From Bacteroidales bacterium (GTDB lineage Bacteria; Bacteroidota; Bacteroidia; Bacteroidales; UBA932): a stretch of DNA of 64,000 nucleotides. A program made the position numbers and the translations under genes. Location of the stretch: NCBI GenBank assembly GCA_017415715.1, contig JAFQFD010000012.1:1-64000 (forward strand), written 5' to 3'. A model generated the notes under the pieces. The model was not told the origin of the DNA. It did no database searches and was given only the letters and a program-made list of their open reading frames with translations. Of this stretch, positions 28,501-36,396 are shown piece after piece; position 1 is the stretch's first letter; each line of letters begins with the position of its first letter.

Positions 28501-28723
28501 CAAAATCGTCGTGATAGTCCGACTTTGCCGGATCGGTGGCCAGGATATGCAGTTCCTTCAATATCCTGCTCTTCATCTCCTCCGTCGCCTTGTTTGTAAA
28601 GGTAACAGCCAGAATATGCCTGTATGCATACCTGTCATCATTCTGGAGAAGCAGCCTTATGTATGTCTTGGCGAGGTTATAGGTCTTTCCCGAACCCGCC
28701 GATGCCTTCATTATTCTGATCAT
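25583..28723 (-). CDS. addA: AddA/RecB-type helicase-nuclease (UvrD superfamily)
   Basis: Helicase and nuclease subunit that processes double-strand ends for RecA-dependent repair. The 1046-residue protein has Walker A KASAGSGKTYNLAKTYIRLL (residues 6-25), FTNKATEEMKSRI, the Walker B/DEFQDT box in FDHFLLDEFQDTSSVQW, DVKQSIYRWRGSDW, VMTIHKSKGLDFPYVIIPF and YVAMTRAALGMHVIART. A C-terminal RecB-type nuclease is seen in VIDGNKVIVIDYKFG...QLAKYADMW (near 1000-1030). It begins 3 bp after the addB-like stop, so the two subunits are co-translated. In Bacteroidetes such pairs are often annotated only as UvrD and PD-(D/E)XK proteins; AddAB is my reading of the gene pair. Confidence 0.9.
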   Translation of the reverse strand: MIRIMKASAGSGKTYNLAKTYIRLLLQNDDRYAYRHILAVTFTNKATEEMKSRILKELHILATDPAKSDYHDDFVPALLPSDAEISAKAARVLRDILHDYSAFAVSTIDRFFQQTLKAFSREIGQFASYQVELDRNSLVAESVDRVLDSLTEADTGLLSWLTANVLEQIEQGGRYSADANLMKLALRMKSAQRQEELDKAGIDEETAYSPKTLGNIRKACRQIIADFRKAVRENAAAAVAVLTDAKVEAKDSNRGFMKALHAYAELKEHEPVTPPTASFMEKAPDSDKWFSAAKAKTLLPKVYPGLMEPLLAFCNLWGKEYSVYQTAVILDGQIYGLGVARELSAAFKELMKEKNVLCIDDSNVILRDIIDKSDAPFIYEKIGVRFDHFLLDEFQDTSSVQWTNFSPLLRNSDSQGNENLIVGDVKQSIYRWRGSDWNLLANEVPATFPDAGTEVLDTNYRSLKNVVKFNNEYFKAAAEVLDDLNGDKDGRISHIYSDVEQEVSKLDKPAGSVSVTFCPKEGELHKVLESVQEAIAAGARLSEIAVLVRSNATGESVAEYLIDNGITVITDDSLKVKSAVTVRRLVSLLSFVDNPENTVSSYLAEVLDIKVPDGYTSLIDMAEAVIRELKSVDADGVVEGEILHVQSFMDHLQDYVANNGNNLRGFLKYWEDQDPSISSPSSGDSVRVMTIHKSKGLDFPYVIIPFAENITLFKADSRWCSPDLAGSPLEGVAEGVYDVYLSQSSESSLFSEHYKSERFLQQVDNINTIYVAMTRAALGMHVIARTPAQKCLDAVKENAPYAYSDFSQILYWFVAASGKMKDVRRSGGEGFVRFDVGEMVDFASLRKEKESDVLAFQIEEGGAYPSFALNPESGDDEADVRERGRLKFSADSLDFFSADGDAGISASNRIRGVVLHDILASVVAPQDLDGAVDRSLSCGEVTPEEAEEIRRLLSERISEGVARGWFPDSARVLNETSLIDVDGSVFRPDRVVIDGNKVIVIDYKFGEHRKSYERQLAKYADMWKRMGYENVSSVLWYVHTGEYAVL

Positions 28724-28726
28724 ATC

Positions 28727-31669
28727 CTATCTTCCGCAAATTGTCTTGAAATCACAATAACCGCAAACACTCTTATCCGTAGTCCTTCTGAAAGGAACTT
28801 CCGGATTGTCTATCTCTGCCATCAGGCGGGCCAGATGTTCCGACGAGGCATTGAAGAATACCGGATGCACAGGGATAGCCTCGGGAAGCTTGCCGAACAG
28901 GCGCGATGTCGAATATACGCAATTGTGCAGCTTTCGACCCTGCACCTCCGGCCTTCCCTGGACAAGCAGATCATATATATAAAACTGAAATGCAATCTTT
29001 GGTCTGTCCTTGATATCAGGAGCAAATATCCTGTCCGCAATGTCAAGGGCATTGTCATCATCTATATATATGTCATCATCGAGTACCCTTCCGGTCTTAT
29101 AATCCACCACGCGCACCTCATCCGGTCCGAAAGCATCAAGCCTGTCTATGAATCCCTTGAATCTGAATCCGAAATGCTCTCCCTTCACACGAAGTTCGCG
29201 TCCGAGAATCTCAAACGATTCCTTGCCGGCATCCTCAAGAAGCTTAAGGTCACTATGCAATGTCTTCTTCACATAACGCACAATGACATCCGCAACGACA
29301 AGGTTTCTTCCCGTAACCTCTATGGCATTCATCTGATGGACAATCAAGGCCTTGACCTTGGCCTTGATATCCTCTTCACGGTCCAGCCAGCTGTTTATAT
29401 AATCTCGTGAAACATGTCTGAGGACATTCTTCAGAGACTTCGCTCCGCCAAGACCGTCAAAGAAGAATTCCGGATCCATCGCTTCCTCTGAAGTATAAAG
29501 AGAACGCATCATCTCGTGGAAGATGTTTCCGAACATTCCGGCATCAAGAGTCTCTGCCACCTCTTCCTCACTCACAAGTCCCTTGACGACAGAATAATAG
29601 AACTTTGCCGGACATGCCAGATAATTCTGTATCGCTGTCGCGGACATTTCCGTACTCTTGATCTTCGCCATATCCTCCGGAGCCTTGGCTATGTCAGGAA
29701 GCTCTGCCGCCTTCATGGTATCCATCATCACCACATATCTTTTCAATGGCAGGCCGAAGTGGTATTCCATCTGTCTGATATATCGGCTTTCCTCCCCCGA
29801 CTTGATGCCTTCTGTCCTGGAATCCACCAGCATCCAGACATTATCCGCGCGTGAGATCATCCTATAGAAGTAATAGGCCCATATGGCATCCTGGAGCTCA
29901 TATGTAGGCAGATCGAACCCTTTTCGAAGCTCAGGCGGAATAAAGGACGAACTTACGCTTCTGCGAGGGAAGACTCCCTCGTTGGATGACATTATTATGA
30001 TGTTGTTGAAGTCCAGTGCCCTGGTCTCCAGCGGTCCCATGATCTGCAAACCCTTGAGAGGTTCGCCTCTGAAAGGGACAGATGACGCTCCCACAGTCTG
30101 AGCGAGAAGTCTTATATAAGTCAAAGGAAGAATCTCCAGGTCATCAGTTTCGCCCACTTCCGACAGACTGTCCTGAAGCATGTTGATGCCCTTGTAGTAT
30201 TCTTTTGCATACTCCAGTTCCAACGCCAGATGCATATCTTCAGCCGCAGACGGCGCCACTGCCACTATCACAGCCTTGAAATATTCGGACATTGCGGCGA
30301 TCTGCGCAAGGTCTCTTGACTTCGGGTCAGTCACAGCCGCCTGGAAAACGGCATCCAGAAGCGGAGTTCCGTTCAACTCTTCCTGAGGGATATAATATTT
30401 GGCTGAAGCCTTCACTTCCTTTACGATCTCCTTCGTCCTCTCGTCCATTGCATTCTTGAACAACGCATTGGAGAAAAGGTCCCATACCTGCTTGTGATAG
30501 AAATTCCAGCTTCCCTTTCGATTTGTTGCATGCAGCTGAATTGCCGCTACGGTCTCCATCATCGTATACAGGATGCTGCCCTTCATCGGCAGTCCCATCG
30601 TCACATTGATATCCTGTATGTGCGGAGGTATCGAATTCAGGACTGGGACAAGAAGGTTCTCATCAGGAAGGACAATGGCGCAATCCTTTCCCTGCGGCAC
30701 CGTCTTGAGAATATCGGGTATCCTCTTGGCCTGACCCACAGAAGAAGAGACGCTTACTACGTTGACCGACGGAACGCTCACACCTTCAGAATCCCATCGG
30801 GCTGCCTGCCCGAACTCCCTGACATTCTCCTCCATGAAAAGTGACGACCTGTTCTGCCTGTCCGTGATCATGTCTCCGCTGTAATCCCAGCAGAATTCCG
30901 CACGGGAGGCCTTCTTCAGCTCGCGAAGGAGGGTCTTTTCACATTCGTTCAACGTGTTGAGACCCACAAACACAAACTTCACATCCGGAGAAAAAGCGTC
31001 CGCAAAGACTGCATCTACAGATGTCGCTTTCAGTCTCTCGGCCAGATCACGATATACCATTCCTTCATATGCCAGTCCCTTTTCGCTCAGCAAGGCACGG
31101 AAATCCTTATATAAAGGATATAATATGTTCCATATCTGAAGGAAACGCTCCTTTACTTTAGGATCGTCGGAATCAAGATCCACCGTCAGCTTGCCGGACC
31201 TGTCACTGAAATGGCTCACGAATGCATCTATTGCATTCCGCTGGACTTCAGTCAGGAAAGAATAGTCCGCCTGGATCTGCTTGAGATCGGCAACATTTGC
31301 AAACAGCTGCTTTGGATCGACCAGATATTTGTCAACATCATTGAAGTCACCGAGAATGACATCACCCCAGAAAACAAATTCATCCAGGGCCTCCGCCTTT
31401 GGATTGAGTTTTCTATAACATTGATATAAATACAGAAGCAGCCTGACCTTGTCGGCCGGCGCCTGGCCGCTGACTTTGAAGAAGAAGTCATTGATCGTAA
31501 GCATCTGCGGTGCGATGAAAGGCACTGCATCAGAAGATGCGGCCACCGCCTCCGAAAGATATTTGCGGAAGAAGGTCATCGAACGTCTGTTCGGAAAGAT
31601 GAAGCATCTGTCCGATATGTTTCCGAGCGAATAGAAATGCTCTGCTACCTGTTTCAGGAAAGGTGTCAT
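28727..31669 (-). CDS. addB: AddB-type PD-(D/E)XK nuclease with Fe-S cluster motif
   Basis: Partner subunit of the AddA-like protein, with inactivated helicase and an active nuclease domain. The 980-residue protein starts DRCFIFPNRRSMTFFRKYLS; no Walker A is present. The C-terminal nuclease carries VRVVDYKTGRVLDDD (near 868) and QFYIYDLLVQG. A cysteine in YLACPAKFYYSVV (near 690) and the final cluster CGYCDFKTICGR (969, 972, 978) are spaced as the four ligands of the 4Fe-4S staple known from AddB and Cas4-like nucleases. A promoter lies 17 bp upstream (31687-31716). Confidence 0.87.
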   Translation of the reverse strand: MTPFLKQVAEHFYSLGNISDRCFIFPNRRSMTFFRKYLSEAVAASSDAVPFIAPQMLTINDFFFKVSGQAPADKVRLLLYLYQCYRKLNPKAEALDEFVFWGDVILGDFNDVDKYLVDPKQLFANVADLKQIQADYSFLTEVQRNAIDAFVSHFSDRSGKLTVDLDSDDPKVKERFLQIWNILYPLYKDFRALLSEKGLAYEGMVYRDLAERLKATSVDAVFADAFSPDVKFVFVGLNTLNECEKTLLRELKKASRAEFCWDYSGDMITDRQNRSSLFMEENVREFGQAARWDSEGVSVPSVNVVSVSSSVGQAKRIPDILKTVPQGKDCAIVLPDENLLVPVLNSIPPHIQDINVTMGLPMKGSILYTMMETVAAIQLHATNRKGSWNFYHKQVWDLFSNALFKNAMDERTKEIVKEVKASAKYYIPQEELNGTPLLDAVFQAAVTDPKSRDLAQIAAMSEYFKAVIVAVAPSAAEDMHLALELEYAKEYYKGINMLQDSLSEVGETDDLEILPLTYIRLLAQTVGASSVPFRGEPLKGLQIMGPLETRALDFNNIIIMSSNEGVFPRRSVSSSFIPPELRKGFDLPTYELQDAIWAYYFYRMISRADNVWMLVDSRTEGIKSGEESRYIRQMEYHFGLPLKRYVVMMDTMKAAELPDIAKAPEDMAKIKSTEMSATAIQNYLACPAKFYYSVVKGLVSEEEVAETLDAGMFGNIFHEMMRSLYTSEEAMDPEFFFDGLGGAKSLKNVLRHVSRDYINSWLDREEDIKAKVKALIVHQMNAIEVTGRNLVVADVIVRYVKKTLHSDLKLLEDAGKESFEILGRELRVKGEHFGFRFKGFIDRLDAFGPDEVRVVDYKTGRVLDDDIYIDDDNALDIADRIFAPDIKDRPKIAFQFYIYDLLVQGRPEVQGRKLHNCVYSTSRLFGKLPEAIPVHPVFFNASSEHLARLMAEIDNPEVPFRRTTDKSVCGYCDFKTICGR

Positions 31670-31686
31670 ATTCTTGTTTTAGTGTT

Positions 31687-31716
31687 CAAATATAGGCCTT
31701 CAAGTTGCCAAAACAA
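31687..31716 (-). promoter_or_regulatory. addB-addA promoter
   Basis: Minus-strand -7 box TATATTTG at 31687-31694, with TTG at 31714-31716 as a -33 element, 19 bp between. The addB ATG is 17 bp downstream of the -7 box. Confidence 0.5.
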
Positions 31717-31775
31717 GGCACAACAATAAAATTACAATATTTTTCAAAAAAATGTTACAAAATATCGAATATAAA

Positions 31776-31806
31776 TTTGGAGATAAAGAAATTTTTCCTA
31801 CCTTTG
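31776..31806 (+). promoter_or_regulatory. rubrerythrin promoter
   Basis: TTTG at 31776-31779 and TACCTTTG at 31799-31806, 19 bp apart, a textbook Bacteroidetes sigma pair. The start codon is at 31869, leaving an AT-rich leader of about 55 bases. Confidence 0.65.
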
Positions 31807-31868
31807 CATTAGAAACAATTTGGAATTATTCAAAATTAGATATTATTAACAATTAAAAGGATAAAGTT

Positions 31869-32420
31869 ATGACAAAGAAATTCAGATGCCTCGTTTGCGG
31901 TTATATTCATGAAGGTGAGAATGCTCCTGAGGAGTGCCCATTGTGCCATGTAGGTGCAGAGAATTTTGAGGAGATCGTTGAGACTGAAGGCGACCTCACA
32001 TGGACAGACGAGCACAGGCTCGGCGTAGCACAGGGAGTTGACCCCGTGATCCTCAAGGGTCTTCGCGACCACTTCGCAGGTGAGTGCTCAGAGGTTGGAA
32101 TGTACCTCGCCATGAGCCGTCAGGCAGACAGAGAGGGATACCCTGAGATTGCCGAGGCATTCAAGAGATATGCATGGGAAGAGGCTGAGCACGCAGCAAA
32201 GTTCGCCGAGCTCCTCGGAGAGTGCGTATGGGACACAAAGACCAACGTAGAGAAGAGAATGCTCGCTGAGCAGGGCGCATGCGAGGACAAGATGCGCATA
32301 GCAAAGCTCGCAAAGCAGCAGAACCTCGACGCAATCCACGACACAGTTCATGAGATGTGCAAGGATGAGGCTCGCCACGGTGCAGGCTTCCAGGGTCTCT
32401 TCAAGAGATATTTCAAGTAA
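31869..32420 (+). CDS. rubrerythrin, rubredoxin domain first (reverse type)
   Basis: Reduces hydrogen peroxide in the cytoplasm, protecting an anaerobe from oxygen. The 183-residue protein has an N-terminal rubredoxin-like iron centre with Cys 7, 10, 23 and 26 (CLVCGY and ECPLCHVG), then a four-helix di-iron domain with the ligand Glu residues in [33 protein letters not shown] and [17 protein letters not shown]. This order, rubredoxin first, is that of reverse rubrerythrins/NADH peroxidases. It has a strong promoter and a perfect terminator, so it is a single-gene unit. Confidence 0.93.
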   Translation: MTKKFRCLVCGYIHEGENAPEECPLCHVGAENFEEIVETEGDLTWTDEHRLGVAQGVDPVILKGLRDHFAGECSEVGMYLAMSRQADREGYPEIAEAFKRYAWEEAEHAAKFAELLGECVWDTKTNVEKRMLAEQGACEDKMRIAKLAKQQNLDAIHDTVHEMCKDEARHGAGFQGLFKRYFK

Positions 32421-32440
32421 GATAAGATGATGGATAAACG

Positions 32441-32469
32441 AAGGCGACTAAATTTAGTCGCCTTTTTTT
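32441..32469. terminator. bidirectional-looking terminator after rubrerythrin
   Basis: A perfect 24-base palindrome (AAGGCGACTAAA and its complement, 32441-32464) followed by seven T. The T run overlaps the stop codon of the convergent S4-domain gene (32468-32470). Confidence 0.8.
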
Positions 32470-32857
32470 ATTCATCGTAATCAAGATTTTCCCAAAGTTC
32501 TTCCATCTGGCGGCGGTCCTTCTTGGTCGGACGGCCTGTGCCTCTGTCGCGTTTGAGGAAGAATGTCTCCACCGGAGCACGCAGTTTTGCGATTTCTTCC
32601 GGAGGGGTAAGATCCTCGGCGTAATCTGGCACCAGCTTCGCTCCCTGACGCTTGTCTATCAGCTGAAGGACCTTGTAGGTATATAGGACTGCACCTTTAC
32701 GTGCGGTTATGACATCGCCTACCTTGACGCATTTCGAAGGTTTTACGTCATCTCCGTTGACACGGACCTTTCCTCCCTTGCATGCGTCTGTGGCATCAGT
32801 GCGGGTCTTATAGACCCTGATCGCCCAAAGATATTTATCTATCCTTACTTCGTCCAT
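32468..32857 (-). CDS. S4-domain RNA-binding protein, Hsp15-like
   Basis: Predicted to bind stalled 50S subunits or structured RNA through an S4 domain. The 129-residue protein opens with RIDKYLWAIRVYKTRTDATD and KVRVNGDDVKPSKCVKVGDV, the S4 motif (about residues 5-65), followed by a basic C-terminal tail (FLKRDRGTGRPTKKDRRQME). Length and layout fit Hsp15 (HslR). It is the last gene of the long minus-strand run, 1 bp after manA. Confidence 0.85.
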   Translation of the reverse strand: MDEVRIDKYLWAIRVYKTRTDATDACKGGKVRVNGDDVKPSKCVKVGDVITARKGAVLYTYKVLQLIDKRQGAKLVPDYAEDLTPPEEIAKLRAPVETFFLKRDRGTGRPTKKDRRQMEELWENLDYDE

Positions 32858-32858
32858 A

Positions 32859-34202
32859 CTAACTGAAGAAGTTCAACGGAGATGCTCCTGCAGGCCCCAT
32901 AGGCTCGCCATCTGACTCATCCTCGACGCCTTCATAGTCCTCACCCTCAAGGAATGCCTCCGTATCGGGATCAATGTATCCGTCGACTTCCTCAACAGGC
33001 CTGGTCGTACCTTCAAGAAGGAGTGTGGAACGGTCGCGAGGTACAAGGAAGAAGTCCTGCATGTCTGCCGGAACGAGAACAGTCTCACCCTTTGCAAACT
33101 CATAGTTGTCCATGCATGCCTCGCCCTTCTCGTTTACAGAAGGCACCTGGATCGAAGCAGCACCCTCAAGGCATATGTATACAATGAAGCTCTGGAACTT
33201 CTCCGTATAGATATGAAGCGGATCTGAAAGGGCTATCTTCGATACCGTAAACTGCGGTACATCTACAAGGGTCTGGACCATCTGTCCCTCCTGACTTTCC
33301 TGATGGCAGTGGCATTCGTGTCCTTCCTCATGGCAGTGACACTCCCCACCCTCATGACAGCCGCAATCGCAGTCATCATCGCAGCCGCAACCGCACGAGC
33401 ATCCGCTCGGACTGCAGGCCACATATGAAGCCTCATCGCCCCAAAGAGGTCCCTTCCTGTAAAGGCCAGGATCAAAAGCACGGTAGTCGATCACATCGAT
33501 CGCCTCGTCAAGATGAGTCTTGCGCGCTGTCTTAGGGTCGAATTCCCTGCCCCAGTCATATAATCTGAAGGTCATGTCTGAAGACTCCTGGATCTCTGCT
33601 ATGAGAAGTCCTCCGTCAGCAGCGTGGACAGTACCTGGAGTGATATATATGACATCACCCTTTCTTGGCTCGATGACATTGAGGATTTCATCCACAGTAC
33701 CATTCTTGCACCTGTCATAGAACTCCTGGGCAGAAACCTCGCGGGTGAATCCGCAGTACATCTTTGCTCCAGGCTTGGCATCCATCACATACCATATCTC
33801 GGCCTTTCCGAGAGAATCATATCTCTCAGCCGCGACCTCGTCATCAGGATGCACCTGAACCGAAAGCTTGTCGTTGATATCCAGGAACTTGATGAGCAGA
33901 GGGAACTGACGTCCATAATAGTTATAGACATCCTCTCCGACAATTCTCTCAAGATAGGTCTCCATGAGCTCGCTTATGGTATTGCCTGCAAGCCAGCCAT
34001 TTGCGACAACGGAATCTTCAATGCCCATATCGGCAAGCTCCCAGCTTTCGCCGATAAGCACGTCAGGACCGAGAACTGTCTCGTTGCCGTCTTCGTCGAC
34101 CTCTACAAAGTGCTTGCCCATTTCTGTAACAAGGGCGCTTCCTCCCCATGGTCTCCTTGACGGAACGGGAATGAACTTGAAAGGATATAGTTTCTTTTCC
34201 AT
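32859..34202 (-). CDS. manA: class I mannose-6-phosphate isomerase with a Cys/His-rich insertion
   Basis: Interconverts mannose-6-phosphate and fructose-6-phosphate. The 447-residue protein has the type I cupin core with zinc ligands in SVQVHPDDEVA (His 118), GKAEIWYVM (Glu) and ITPGTVHAADGG (His 193), so it should be active. Between the core and the C-terminal cupin half, residues 263-300 carry 12 Cys and 6 His among Gly/Asp/Glu (motifs SGCSCGCGCDDDCDCGCH and ECHCHEEGHECHCH), which reads like a metallothionein-like or zinc-binding insertion and is not part of the normal family. The acidic C-terminus is also unusual. It starts directly after a YbjN-like gene. Confidence 0.9.
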   Translation of the reverse strand: MEKKLYPFKFIPVPSRRPWGGSALVTEMGKHFVEVDEDGNETVLGPDVLIGESWELADMGIEDSVVANGWLAGNTISELMETYLERIVGEDVYNYYGRQFPLLIKFLDINDKLSVQVHPDDEVAAERYDSLGKAEIWYVMDAKPGAKMYCGFTREVSAQEFYDRCKNGTVDEILNVIEPRKGDVIYITPGTVHAADGGLLIAEIQESSDMTFRLYDWGREFDPKTARKTHLDEAIDVIDYRAFDPGLYRKGPLWGDEASYVACSPSGCSCGCGCDDDCDCGCHEGGECHCHEEGHECHCHQESQEGQMVQTLVDVPQFTVSKIALSDPLHIYTEKFQSFIVYICLEGAASIQVPSVNEKGEACMDNYEFAKGETVLVPADMQDFFLVPRDRSTLLLEGTTRPVEEVDGYIDPDTEAFLEGEDYEGVEDESDGEPMGPAGASPLNFFS

Positions 34203-34586
34203 TTACAGATTTCTTATCGTATCATAAAAATTGAGACGGGCACCCTTGAGTATTTTCATCATACGAGGTATCAGGTCCTCAAAATCCGGTGTCTGGTCGA
34301 TGAGGAACTCCGCAACAACCCAGACGTCATCTTTTCTGACAAGCGCCTTCACTACCTTTACATTGTCATTGACCTGATTTGCAGCATAGAGAGCGTCATC
34401 TCTATTGTTATCGTCCACATCGAAAATACCAGGGAGCGTCAGGCTGAGGTATCGAGGGTCATCTGCATCCCAGAAAACATGATAGCTGAGATCCTCAAAA
34501 TTGAAGTGGAAACCGTATGGCTTATCTTCCGGGCGCAGTCCTTCCTTTGAAAGGTACGCACCGAGCTGCTCTTTAATTGTACTCAT
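34203..34586 (-). CDS. YbjN-like small protein A
   Basis: An uncharacterised 127-residue soluble protein. It is paralogous to the 122-residue protein at 40622: both start with a short helix and LRSEGLQP or LSKEGLRP, share LPGI(F/Y)DV(D/N)D(N/E)NRD, an NxxVKV(V/A)KA strand, and a closing LIPRMMKILKGA / LVPRALRILQHA helix. The mixed alpha-beta pattern resembles the YbjN/type III secretion chaperone fold, a tentative match. The gene lies 19 bp after the kinase-AAA+ gene and directly before manA. Chaperone-like folds of this type are often adaptors for AAA+ proteins, which would suit the neighbour. Confidence 0.65.
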   Translation of the reverse strand: MSTIKEQLGAYLSKEGLRPEDKPYGFHFNFEDLSYHVFWDADDPRYLSLTLPGIFDVDDNNRDDALYAANQVNDNVKVVKALVRKDDVWVVAEFLIDQTPDFEDLIPRMMKILKGARLNFYDTIRNL

Positions 34587-34605
34587 AATAAATATGTTTA
34601 ATTGT

Positions 34606-36345
34606 TTAATATCCTATCTTTCTTCTTGCCTGCTGCGGAGAGCCGAGCGACGACTTGTTGCTCTTCACTGAATTGAGAAGATGGCTGTGACCGATCAGTT
34701 CGTCAGCAAGTGCTGCGGTCATGGCGGCCTCATTCACAATGAAAGCAAGGTCTGATGCCGAATAGTTGTCGGTAAGCCGTACAAGTTCGTCATAGTCGAT
34801 ATTCTCATCGAGAGGCCTGTCCTTCAGGTGAAGGGCGAAAATCGCCTTCCTTGTTTCTGGATCCGGAGCAGGGATTTCTATATGAAGGTCCATTCTACCC
34901 TTTCTGAGCACAGCAGGATCGATGAGTTCTATCCTGTTTGTAGTTCCTATCACGAATATGCCTCTCTGCGAGCAGTTGTTCAGCTGAGCGAGGAATTCAT
35001 TGACTTCCTCTCCTCTCTGATTGGCATCCATCGAGCCTCTGGCCGGAACGAATGAGTCAAACTCGTCAAAGCACAGGATCGAAGGAGCCTTCGCCTCAGC
35101 ATCCTTGAACAGGCTTGCAATCTTGCCCTGTGTTCCGTGGAGATATGTACTGCCGAGATCCGATCCGCTGACCATTGAGAAATTGAACTGGGCCTCCTCG
35201 GCGAACTTCTCGGCAAAATATGTCTTGCCGCAGCCCGGAGGGCCGTAAAGAATCATGCCGTTCGGCGGTGTGAGCCTGTATTTCTGAGCCTTTTCCTTAT
35301 CCTTGAGAACCCATATGACTCTCTTGGTCAGTTCCTCCTTGAGTGTCTCCATTCCTGCCACGTCAGCAAATCCGCCACCGCTCTTCTTCTTGATCTGCAC
35401 CGTTGTGGCAACCGCACTCTCGTGAGTTCCCTCCTGAGGTTTTGACTTATGGTCATCGCCATCCTTCCTCGAGAACTGAGGGGCAGACTCTCCTGTCAGA
35501 AACTTGAGCAGGTCCGACACAGTCAGACGCGCACGCGAATCAAAGGCAAGGCCTTCAGTAATCAAGTCAATATCTCGCTTGGACAATCCCTTTCTTTCCA
35601 GTTCACGCACTTCAAGAGGCTGCTTTCTGGCTGCCCTGACAGCCCTCTTCTTTGCAGGATAAGGCATTCCTGCAGTGAGCTCCGCATCCCATGGGGCTAC
35701 GCCTGTAATCATATGATACATGATCGCCATTGCAGAGAACGAATCGCTGGTCTCATCGAAGCATCCGCTGAGAGTCTCCGGCGCGCAATACTGAAGGGCG
35801 AGATCCTCGACAGGGAAAGGCACAGCACCGCTGAAAGGCTGGCTCAGATGTCCCAGGTCAATGATTCTCGGGACATAAGATCCGGCCGATACCTCCTCGA
35901 GGAGTATGTTGCGGGGAGTTATGTCATTATGCGTCATTCCAAGGGCATCGTGAATGTATACGAGTCCTTTCAGGACGCAAGTCATTATGTCCTTTGCCTC
36001 TTCCCAGGTGTATGTATAATATGAGGCAAGGTCTTCCGACAGAAGTTTTCCCCTGAAAAACCTGGTGACTATGTAGCTGTACTCCCTTTCGTCAGACAAT
36101 GTCACACGACCGTCTGCATGATGGGAAATCACATATTCGTTATTGACCTTCCTGGAATATGCTATCTCACGCACCTCTCCGTTCTCCTTCATGGACTCCG
36201 GAGTTGCCTCCAGGTCATACAGCTTCATGAAATATGAGGCTCCGTCCTTGTCAGAGACCCTGTAGGTCGTGTTATAAATGCCTTTCTTGATAAAACATTC
36301 GACAGTGTAACCGTCTACTACATCATTGGGATTGAGTATGATCAT
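34606..36345 (-). CDS. Ser/Thr protein kinase-like domain fused to AAA+ ATPase
   Basis: A 579-residue cytoplasmic fusion. Residues about 10-285 are a eukaryotic-like kinase: a weak glycine loop (IKKGIYNTTYRV), Lys 41 in YFMKLYD, catalytic loop MTHNDITPRN with Asp 141 and Asn 146 (HND in place of HRD), and IIDLGH with Asp 163 (DLG in place of DFG). All phosphotransfer residues are present, so activity is likely. After a charged linker (about 287-325) comes an FtsH/katanin-type AAA+ domain (325-550): Walker A GPPGCGKT (368-375), Walker B LCFDEFD (424-430), sensor GTTNR and the arginine finger region LRKGRMD. Substrates are unknown. It sits between a Ca2+ ATPase and a YbjN-like gene. Confidence 0.85.
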   Translation of the reverse strand: MIILNPNDVVDGYTVECFIKKGIYNTTYRVSDKDGASYFMKLYDLEATPESMKENGEVREIAYSRKVNNEYVISHHADGRVTLSDEREYSYIVTRFFRGKLLSEDLASYYTYTWEEAKDIMTCVLKGLVYIHDALGMTHNDITPRNILLEEVSAGSYVPRIIDLGHLSQPFSGAVPFPVEDLALQYCAPETLSGCFDETSDSFSAMAIMYHMITGVAPWDAELTAGMPYPAKKRAVRAARKQPLEVRELERKGLSKRDIDLITEGLAFDSRARLTVSDLLKFLTGESAPQFSRKDGDDHKSKPQEGTHESAVATTVQIKKKSGGGFADVAGMETLKEELTKRVIWVLKDKEKAQKYRLTPPNGMILYGPPGCGKTYFAEKFAEEAQFNFSMVSGSDLGSTYLHGTQGKIASLFKDAEAKAPSILCFDEFDSFVPARGSMDANQRGEEVNEFLAQLNNCSQRGIFVIGTTNRIELIDPAVLRKGRMDLHIEIPAPDPETRKAIFALHLKDRPLDENIDYDELVRLTDNYSASDLAFIVNEAAMTAALADELIGHSHLLNSVKSNKSSLGSPQQARRKIGY

Positions 36346-36396
36346 AAGAATTTTCCATTAATCCCTCAAATTTATGAAAAATTCTGCAATTACCCG

